The notes under the pieces: model-generated | Told to the model about the DNA's origin: nothing | The model's input: only the letters and a program-made list of their open reading frames with translations | Databases searched by the model: none | Program-made: the position numbers and the translations under genes | Assembly (NCBI GenBank): GCA_027067235.1 | Contig: JALXFQ010000268.1 | Location: forward strand, 1-5,293 | Direction of reading: 5' to 3' | From: Gammaproteobacteria bacterium | Lineage (GTDB): Bacteria; Pseudomonadota; Gammaproteobacteria; QOAV01 | Length of the DNA stretch: 5,293 nucleotides | In this document: in pieces, positions 1-5,293 of the stretch | Layout of the letters: every line of letters starts with the position of its first letter | Numbering within the stretch: the first letter of the stretch is position 1

Positions 1-546
1 GCCAGGCCGATCATCGGTCCGTTTGCCGCCCGTATTCGGCCGCTGATAAAGAACGACATCAATCTGTTTGCCTATCATTTGCCGCTGGATGCGCATCCTT
101 TTGTGGGTAACAATGCCGTCCTGTGCAGGGAACTGGGCATACAAGACCTGACCCCGTTCGGCGAATTCAAGGGCAGCGAAATAGGCTTTGGCGGAGTCCT
201 GCCGGCGCCGGTCTCCGCCAGCGCCCTGCAGAAACAACTGGCCAGCATACTCGACCATGACGTGATACTCGCCAGCCCGGACGAAACAGCGCAGATAGAG
301 TCGGTGGGCGTCATTACCGGCGGTGCCAGCAACGAATGGACGCAGGCGCAGGCGGCGGGTTTTGACGCCTATGTTACCGGCGAGATATCCGAGCATAACT
401 GGCATGAGGCGCGCGAGGCGGGCATGCATTTCTTCGCCGGTGGCCATAACGCCACTGAACGCTTCGGGGTGCAGGCCCTGATGCAGCAAATACAGTCCTA
501 TTTCTCGCTGGACTGTTTTTATATCCCCAGCCCCAATCCGGCATAG
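1..546 (+). CDS. ybgI: Nif3/YbgI-family dinuclear metal-binding protein (5' end outside window)
   Basis: This is the C-terminal 181 residues of a Nif3-like protein. The reading frame is open from base 1 and ends at TAG 544-546. By comparison with E. coli YbgI (about 247 residues) roughly 70 N-terminal residues lie upstream, including the usual His-His metal-ligand pair, which cannot be checked here. Visible hallmarks are NDINLFAYH followed by PLDAHP and GNNA (residues 18-38 of the visible part; the Asp of PLDAHP is a metal ligand in the family), the TGGAS turn, TGEISEH, and GGHNATERFG near residues 147-156, whose His and Glu are the remaining ligands. The C-terminus ends in PNPA, as in YbgI. 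The family forms toroidal hexamers with a two-metal centre. The common database label 'GTP cyclohydrolase 1 type 2' is weakly supported and the cellular role is unsettled. An internal TTG at 79 is not the start, because family similarity continues upstream of it. The next gene begins two bases after the stop, suggesting one transcript. Confidence 0.93.
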   Translation, partial: ARPIIGPFAARIRPLIKNDINLFAYHLPLDAHPFVGNNAVLCRELGIQDLTPFGEFKGSEIGFGGVLPAPVSASALQKQLASILDHDVILASPDETAQIESVGVITGGASNEWTQAQAAGFDAYVTGEISEHNWHEAREAGMHFFAGGHNATERFGVQALMQQIQSYFSLDCFYIPSPNPA

Positions 547-548
547 CC

Positions 549-1985
549 ATGGGCGACGAGATTTCCCGCCACGAGTTCAGCGAAGAGGATTTTCTGCTCT
601 TCCGCGAGAGGCTGGAGCAGGAAACACGGCAGCTGAAACAGGTTTTCCAGCAGCAGGCGTTTGACAATGCTCCGGAAACGGGCGGTTTCGAGCTGGAAAT
701 CTGCCTGACAGACCCCTCGGGCAGGCCGCGCCCGGACAATGCGCGCTTTCTGGAGCAGGTCAGCGACCTGGACGTGGTACCGGAATTGTCGCGTTTCAAC
801 GTCGAACTGAATACGCCGCCGCGTCAACTCAGTGCCGATGCCCTGTCTCTGATGCACGGCAGTCTGCAGCAGACATGGAGTGAATGTACCCGTGCGGCCG
901 GGATGCTGGGCGACCGGCTGCTGATGATCGGTACGCTGCCTTCGCTCAACGAGTCAGACCTGACCGTGGCCAACATGTCCGACATGGAACGCTACCGCGC
1001 CCTGAATGAACAGGTTTTCCGGTTGCGTAACGGCGTCCCGCTGCATCTGGATATCCAGGGGCGGGATCATTTGCAGACCATCCATGAAGACGTGATGCTG
1101 GAGGCCGCGGCCACGTCTTTCCAGGTCCATTTCCAGATGAACCAGCAGCAGGCGGTGAACTGCTACAACGCTTCGTTGCTGACCTGCGCGCCGCTGGTGG
1201 CGGCCTGCGCCAATTCTCCCTACCTGTTTGGCTACGACTTGTGGGATGAAACCCGCATTCCGCTGTTCGAGCAGTCGGTACGGGTGCGTGGCATCGAGGG
1301 AGAATCGCGCCGGCCGGAGCGGGTCTGGTTTGGCTCCGGATTTGTGCGTGAATCCCTGTTCGAACTGTTTGAAGAGAATCTGCGGCGATTCCCGCCGCTG
1401 TTGCCGGAGTTGCAGGATGATTCCGGCCAGCATTCCGTTCTGGACGGTTTTTTCCATCTGCGTCTTCATAATGGCACTCTGTGGCGCTGGGTGCGGCCAT
1501 TGGTTGGTAGCAGTAACGACAGGCTGCATCTACGTCTGGAGCAGCGGGTGATGCCCGCCGGTCCTACTGTAGCCGACAATATTGCCAACGCGGCATTCTA
1601 TTATGGCATGCTGGTTGCACTGTATGATGACCCGGTGTTGCAGGCCAATCCTTTCGAGATCGTAAAGGCCGATTTCTATCGCGCAGCGCGTTACGGGCTG
1701 GATGCCGACATGCACTGGCGCGGTGGCAGAAAAGTCAATGTCGGCGAACTGATACTGCAGCAGCTGCTACCCTCGGCCCACGCCGGCCTGACCCGCCTGG
1801 GACTGGATCAGGCGGATGCGCGCCACTATCTCGACATCATTCGCCAGCGCGTGGCATCGGGGCAGACCGGCGCCGCCTGGCAGCGGGCGTGGATGGAGAA
1901 ATATCATGGCTCTGGCGCCGAACTGGTGCTGGGATATCATGAGCAGCAGGAAAGTGACAAACCTGTCCATGAGTGGCCTGTCTGA
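549..1985 (+). CDS. GCS2-type (YbdK-like) glutamate-cysteine ligase family protein
   Basis: A 478-residue predicted soluble ATP-dependent carboxylate-amine ligase of the GCS2 superfamily; there is no signal peptide or membrane segment. Landmarks align in order with E. coli YbdK: FELE (47-50, YbdK GIELEM), RFNVELN (82-88), IGTLPS (127-132, YbdK GGTHPF), ERYR (147-150), QVHFQMN (192-198, YbdK HVHVG), ANSPYLFG (221-228, YbdK AASPYMQG), RLEQRVMP (329-336, YbdK VEVRVMD), and ARYGLD (380-385) with LLPSAH (406-411) near the C-terminus. The Glu, His and Arg residues expected around the nucleotide/metal site therefore appear retained. It is about 100 residues longer than YbdK, with roughly 35-40 extra residues at the N-terminus and an insertion at about 230-315 containing NGTLWRWVRP. 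The family forms gamma-glutamyl-type amide bonds, but the substrate here is unknown and it is not a classical GshA. The ATG at 549 has no clear Shine-Dalgarno, so translation probably depends on coupling to the preceding gene. It is followed immediately by a predicted amide hydrolase gene. Confidence 0.85.
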   Translation: MGDEISRHEFSEEDFLLFRERLEQETRQLKQVFQQQAFDNAPETGGFELEICLTDPSGRPRPDNARFLEQVSDLDVVPELSRFNVELNTPPRQLSADALSLMHGSLQQTWSECTRAAGMLGDRLLMIGTLPSLNESDLTVANMSDMERYRALNEQVFRLRNGVPLHLDIQGRDHLQTIHEDVMLEAAATSFQVHFQMNQQQAVNCYNASLLTCAPLVAACANSPYLFGYDLWDETRIPLFEQSVRVRGIEGESRRPERVWFGSGFVRESLFELFEENLRRFPPLLPELQDDSGQHSVLDGFFHLRLHNGTLWRWVRPLVGSSNDRLHLRLEQRVMPAGPTVADNIANAAFYYGMLVALYDDPVLQANPFEIVKADFYRAARYGLDADMHWRGGRKVNVGELILQQLLPSAHAGLTRLGLDQADARHYLDIIRQRVASGQTGAAWQRAWMEKYHGSGAELVLGYHEQQESDKPVHEWPV

Positions 1986-3007
1986 TGCTGAATATTGTGA
2001 ATCAGCTTCCGGCGGGTTTTCTGCAGGCACGGGCTGAACAGCTGCAGGATTTGCTGGGCGGGCCGACCTTGATTCACCTGGCTGGCGAGCGCGAACAGCC
2101 GCTGTTCGTTTCCGTGCTGCTCCACGGCAACGAAACTACCGGCCTGCTGACCGTGCAACGTTTGCTCAAGCGCTATGCATCGGGCCTGCCGCGGTCGCTG
2201 AGCATCTTTGTCGGCAACACCGCGGCGGCCGTGTACAACATGCGGCGGCTGGACGGACAGCCCGACTACAACCGGATCTGGAAAGGCAACGGCACGCCGG
2301 AGCACGCCATGGCGCAGCAGGTGCTGGACGAGATGCGACGGCGCAAGGTGTTCATTGCGGTGGACATCCATAACAATACCGGTATGAATCCGCATTATTC
2401 AGTGGTGACCTGCCTGCAGAACCCACATCTGCAACTGGCCGCCATGTTCAGTCGCATCGCGCTGGAAGTGGTGCGGCCCGATACCACGTCCACCAATGCC
2501 TTTTCCGGCCTGTGCCCCGCGGTAACGCTGGAAAGCGGTCTGCCCGGCAAGGAACACGGCACCGATCATGTACTGGATTTCGTTGATGGCTGTCTGCACA
2601 TGGCCCGGGTGCCGGATACGCCGGTTCATCCCCATGATCTGGAGCTTTACCATGCTGTCGCCGTGGTCAAGGTATCGCGCGATTGCCGCATTGGCTTTAA
2701 TGACAACGACGCGGATATCAGTTTTCCTGCAGATCTGGACAAACTGAATTTTCGCGAACTGGAGGAGGGTGCCTGCATAGCGCGCATTCACCCCGGTTCA
2801 CAGGCATGTCTCATTGTGACCGATGAGCAGGGGCGGGACGTCAGCCAGCGATGGTTCCGGAAAACGGACGACCACGTTTGCACCATTGGTCCGGTGATGC
2901 CGGCCATGCTGACTCGCGACGCAAAAATCATCCATCAGGATTGTCTTTGCTATCTCATGTCGCGTAAATTACTTCCCCAACAGGAAGCAAGCAAGGGGAT
3001 CTCGTGA
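1985..3007 (+). CDS. Zinc-dependent M14-family acylase/carboxypeptidase (AstE/AspA-like)
   Basis: A 340-residue predicted cytoplasmic zinc hydrolase of the succinylglutamate desuccinylase/aspartoacylase branch of M14. The zinc site is readable: HGNE (H47 and E50) and DIHNNTG (H129 as third ligand). TLESG supplies the general-base Glu (E183). NMRRLD (85-90) and DYNR (94-97) match the Arg-rich stretch and DLNR of AstE that bind the substrate carboxylate. After residue 215 there is a beta-rich C-terminal domain, as in AstE (322 residues), with no transmembrane segment. The family hydrolyses amide bonds of N-acyl amino acids or C-terminal peptide bonds; the true substrate is not evident. I chose ATG 1985, which shares its A with the stop of the preceding gene (TGATG). 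A GTG at 1973 would add only four residues deeper inside that gene. The preceding ligase and this hydrolase look like an opposed pair. The 3' end overlaps hflD by four bases. Confidence 0.87.
   Translation: MLNIVNQLPAGFLQARAEQLQDLLGGPTLIHLAGEREQPLFVSVLLHGNETTGLLTVQRLLKRYASGLPRSLSIFVGNTAAAVYNMRRLDGQPDYNRIWKGNGTPEHAMAQQVLDEMRRRKVFIAVDIHNNTGMNPHYSVVTCLQNPHLQLAAMFSRIALEVVRPDTTSTNAFSGLCPAVTLESGLPGKEHGTDHVLDFVDGCLHMARVPDTPVHPHDLELYHAVAVVKVSRDCRIGFNDNDADISFPADLDKLNFRELEEGACIARIHPGSQACLIVTDEQGRDVSQRWFRKTDDHVCTIGPVMPAMLTRDAKIIHQDCLCYLMSRKLLPQQEASKGIS
2993..2998 (+). promoter_or_regulatory. Ribosome binding site of hflD
   Basis: AAGGGG lies five bases before the GTG at 3004, within the last codons of the M14 gene. 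It is the clearest Shine-Dalgarno at any of the internal junctions and supports the non-ATG start of hflD, which overlaps the previous stop as GTGA. Confidence 0.6.
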
Positions 3008-3630
3008 TTCACACCGATCAGGAACGCGTCATTGCGCTGGCGGGGGTGTTTCAGGCGGCGCAACTGACCCAGCAACTGGCGCAGCGCGGATTCGCTGATC
3101 AGCGGCCCTATAATGCCAGTTTCCGCAGCATTCTGAGCACCTCGCCGGAAACCACCGATCAGGTGTTTGGCGGCGTGGAGCACATTCGCCTCGGCCTGGA
3201 AACGCTGACCCACAGCATGTCGCGTGGCGAACATTTCGACGCGGATGTATTGCGCTACGCCATGACCATGGTACAGCTGGCAAAAAAAATCCAGCGCCAG
3301 CCGGAACTGCTGCAGCGCTTCGGCGCAGTCATTGACCAGCTAGCTGCCACCTTGCAGGGCGGCCCGGAAGATAATGTGGACGCCGACGCCATCCAGCGCG
3401 TCGCCGGGCTTTATCAGCAAACAGTGAGCAAACTGGACCCGCGTATCATGGTGCGCGGCGAGCCGGAAAAGCTGGCCGATGCCGATGTTGCCGCGCGCAT
3501 TCGCGCCATCCTGTTTGCCGGCATCCGCGCTGCCATCCTCTGGCTGCAGGTGGGCGGACGCAACTGGCAGTTCCTGTTCAAACGCAAGGATATCGTCGCT
3601 AGCGCACAGGACATGCTGCGGCATTTGTGA
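3004..3630 (+). CDS. hflD: HflD, high-frequency lysogenization protein homolog
   Basis: A 208-residue homolog of E. coli HflD (YcfC, 213 residues), full length. Matching blocks in order are ALAGVFQAAQLTQQLA (11-26), VFGG (54-57), GLETL (64-68), LDPRIMVRG (144-152) and the highly conserved AGIRAAILWLQVGG (172-185), ending with a short basic helix closing in LRHL. In E. coli HflD is a mostly helical, peripherally membrane-associated protein that binds phage lambda CII and lowers its activity and stability; its normal housekeeping role is unclear. The start is GTG 3004, supported by a good Shine-Dalgarno and by the 4-base overlap with the upstream stop. In E. coli the gene lies between mnmA and purB; neither is adjacent here. 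Instead it is the last gene of the ligase-hydrolase operon. Its final 32 bases are antisense to the end of the formate dehydrogenase gene. No signal peptide or membrane helix is evident. Confidence 0.95.
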   Translation: MIHTDQERVIALAGVFQAAQLTQQLAQRGFADQRPYNASFRSILSTSPETTDQVFGGVEHIRLGLETLTHSMSRGEHFDADVLRYAMTMVQLAKKIQRQPELLQRFGAVIDQLAATLQGGPEDNVDADAIQRVAGLYQQTVSKLDPRIMVRGEPEKLADADVAARIRAILFAGIRAAILWLQVGGRNWQFLFKRKDIVASAQDMLRHL

Positions 3631-5293
3631 CCACGGCGGGCGTATCCCTGCCGGGCTCGAACGGCCGTATATTGACCGCCACGACTTTATATTCCGGTGT
3701 CATCGTGGTTTGTTCGAACACGTTGCTGGTGAGATGATTGATGGCGATTTCCGGGAAATGAAACGTGGTGTAGAGAATGCCCGGGCGAATGTCGCTGGTC
3801 AGTTTTACCTGTATATGGGTGACGCCATTGGCTGAACAGATCTCCGCAAAGCCGCCATCGGCAATGCCTTCCTTGTGCGCGTCTGCGGGGTTGACCAGCA
3901 ACACATCGTGATCCACCAGTTCCAGGTTGGGCGTTCTGCGCGTCATGCTGCCACAGTTGTAGTGCTCCAGAATGCGGCCGGTGGTGAGTATGTATGGATA
4001 GCTGTCGCCGACCCGGCCCAGTTCCGGCGAAGTTTCGTATTCAGGCAAGATGAATCGTCCCCTGCCGCCAGCAAGACTGAATTTTTCCCTGTGCAGAATG
4101 GGCGTGTCGCTGCCATCCGGCTTCACCGGCCATTGTTTGCCGCTGGTTCCCAGCTGGTCCCGCCGCACGCCGGCGAAGAACGGCACCACGCCGCTGATTT
4201 CCTGCAGCACGCTGTCGGCGTCATATTCTCCCTGCGGATAGCCCATGCGCCCCATGATGTCGCAGATGATGTCGCCGTCGGGCCGGGTGCCGGCCAGCGG
4301 TTCAATGGCGGCGTTCACCTTCTGGATCCGCCGGTCGCTGTTGGTGAATGTGCCGTTCTTTTCCAGGAAAGACGAAGCCGGCAGCACAATATCTGCCATG
4401 GCGCAGGTTTCCGTCATGAACAACTCCTGCACCACCAGCAGATCCAGGCAGGACAGCGCAGTCCTGACTTCGCAGGTGTTGGGGTCGGTCTGCAATATGT
4501 CTTCGCCCATGATCCACAACGCCTTGAGACTGCCGGTGCGGGCGGCGCCGAACATTTGCGGAATTTTCAGGCCGGGCTGGGCGGGAACCGGCAGACCATA
4601 GTGTTCGTTGTAGCGCTGCTGGTTCTGTTCCAGCGTTACATCCAGATAACCGGCGCCCTGATGCGGCTGCACGCCCATGTCGGCCGCGCCCTGGACATTG
4701 TTCTGGCCGCGCAGCGGGTTGACGCCAACCCCCGGCCGGCCGAGATTTCCGGTCATCATGGCGATATCGGCCAGCAGCATTACCGTGCGGCTGCCCTGAT
4801 AGTGTTCGGTTACGCCAAGACCGTGAAACATCATGGCGTTCTGCGCGCTGCCATACAGTCTGGCAGCCTCGCTGACCTGCGCATAACTGACGTCGGCCAG
4901 TTGTTCGAGCGTGGGTATCGACCGGGCGCGAATTGCTTCGGCGAACTGGTCGAATCCTTCGGTGCGCTCGCGGATAAAATCCGGGTCGATCAGCTCCTGC
5001 TGCAGCAGGCTGTGAATGAACATCGTCAGCAGGGGTATGTTGCCGCCGGGCTTCACCGCCAGATGAACCGCCGCCAGGGCAGCCAGCCGGGTGCGAATCG
5101 GATCAATGACAATCAGCGGTACGCCTTTCAGCACCGCCTGTTTGATTTTCGCGCCGGTGACAGGGTGAGCGGACGTGGGATTGGCGCCGATGATCATCAG
5201 ACAGTCGGCCTGCGTGATTTCGTCCACCGAATTGGTGGCGGCGCCAGTGCCCAGTGTTTGCTGCATGCCCCACGCCGTGGGCGCATGGCAGAC
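3599..5293 (-). CDS. fdhF: Formate dehydrogenase catalytic (alpha) subunit, N-terminus outside window
   Basis: This is the C-terminal 564 residues of a bis-MGD molybdenum/tungsten formate dehydrogenase that oxidises formate to CO2. The frame is open to the right edge, so the ATG at 5264-5266 is internal. The first visible residues are VCHAPT: Cys (TGC, 5288-5290) sits where E. coli FdhF has selenocysteine 140, followed by the His equivalent to His141. The Arg in NPLRGQNNVQGAADMG (visible residues 193-208) lies 193 residues after that Cys, the same spacing as Sec140 to Arg333 in FdhF. Other family blocks are GANP with SAHP (36-44), IDPIRT (63-68), MTGNLGRPGVG (180-190), IMGEDILQTDP (261-271), ADIVLPASSF (300-309) and NGTFTN (313-318). 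The molydopterin dinucleotide-binding domain runs from about SYPYILTTGR (431-440) to AVNIRPFEP. The [4Fe-4S] domain and any N-terminal ferredoxin extension lie beyond the edge, so the electron partner (for example NAD-linked FdsB-type subunits) cannot be told. The gene ends at TAG 3599-3601, inside the end of hflD. Confidence 0.95.
   Translation of the reverse strand, partial: VCHAPTAWGMQQTLGTGAATNSVDEITQADCLMIIGANPTSAHPVTGAKIKQAVLKGVPLIVIDPIRTRLAALAAVHLAVKPGGNIPLLTMFIHSLLQQELIDPDFIRERTEGFDQFAEAIRARSIPTLEQLADVSYAQVSEAARLYGSAQNAMMFHGLGVTEHYQGSRTVMLLADIAMMTGNLGRPGVGVNPLRGQNNVQGAADMGVQPHQGAGYLDVTLEQNQQRYNEHYGLPVPAQPGLKIPQMFGAARTGSLKALWIMGEDILQTDPNTCEVRTALSCLDLLVVQELFMTETCAMADIVLPASSFLEKNGTFTNSDRRIQKVNAAIEPLAGTRPDGDIICDIMGRMGYPQGEYDADSVLQEISGVVPFFAGVRRDQLGTSGKQWPVKPDGSDTPILHREKFSLAGGRGRFILPEYETSPELGRVGDSYPYILTTGRILEHYNCGSMTRRTPNLELVDHDVLLVNPADAHKEGIADGGFAEICSANGVTHIQVKLTSDIRPGILYTTFHFPEIAINHLTSNVFEQTTMTPEYKVVAVNIRPFEPGRDTPAVVTNAAACPVR

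Noticed and set aside
946..1529. Two long - strand open frames (184 and 191 residues) opposite the ligase gene.
   Set aside because: They are antisense shadows of a gene with clear family motifs; their Arg- and Pro-rich or low-complexity composition is typical of frames opposite GC-rich coding DNA.
1973..1984. Upstream GTG start for the M14 gene adding Met-Ala-Cys-Leu.
   Set aside because: The ATG at 1985 gives the classic stop/start overlap with the preceding gene; the four extra residues have no support from any motif or Shine-Dalgarno.
1937..2395. 152-residue - strand frame crossing the ligase/M14 junction.
   Set aside because: It is opposite two genes with catalytic motifs and shows no domain of its own.
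3634..3653. Possible hairpin (CGGCGGG, 5-base loop, CCCTGCCG) just after the hflD stop, considered as a terminator.
   Set aside because: The stem has a bulged T, no T-run follows on either strand, and it lies inside the formate dehydrogenase coding sequence, so the pairing may be chance in GC-rich DNA.
3479..3835. 118-residue open frame on the + strand running out of the end of hflD.
   Set aside because: It overlaps two well-supported genes in another frame, has no recognisable domain and no credible ribosome binding site.
4245..4601. 118-residue + strand frame inside the formate dehydrogenase region.
   Set aside because: The opposite strand carries continuous, motif-rich formate dehydrogenase sequence; this is a shadow frame.

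Overview
The window reads as a tightly packed chromosomal segment from a gammaproteobacterium with a moderately GC-rich genome. The main taxonomic evidence is a clear, full-length hflD, a gene family essentially confined to Gammaproteobacteria. The Nif3-like protein and formate dehydrogenase subunit also resemble proteobacterial proteins. There are no RNA genes, insertion sequences, CRISPR arrays or notable repeats. Only bases 547-548 lie outside a called gene, so there is no intergenic space for a separate promoter or terminator.

Left block, + strand (1-3630): four genes run in the same direction and are almost certainly one operon. They are the 3' part of a Nif3/YbgI-family dinuclear-metal protein, a GCS2-type (YbdK-like) carboxylate-amine ligase, a zinc-dependent M14/AstE-AspA-type acylase or carboxypeptidase, and hflD. 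The junctions are a 2-base gap, a 1-base TGATG overlap and a 4-base GTGA overlap, which suggests translational coupling. The middle pair is the most interesting part. A predicted ATP-dependent amide-forming ligase sits directly beside a predicted amide-hydrolysing zinc enzyme, both with recognisable catalytic residues. This is the layout expected for making and breaking (or trimming) the same small acyl-amino-acid or gamma-glutamyl compound, but the substrate cannot be read from sequence.

Right block, - strand (3599-5293): the C-terminal 564 residues of a molybdenum/tungsten formate dehydrogenase catalytic subunit, whose N-terminus runs off the right edge. The window just includes the active site. 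A cysteine, not selenocysteine, is followed by the catalytic histidine, and the catalytic arginine lies 193 residues later. The gene converges on hflD and the two coding regions overlap by 32 bases, so any transcription end signal must lie inside the opposing gene.

The two blocks have no evident functional link. The first combines a possible small-molecule amide cycle with conserved housekeeping-type proteins (Nif3, HflD). The second belongs to formate oxidation.
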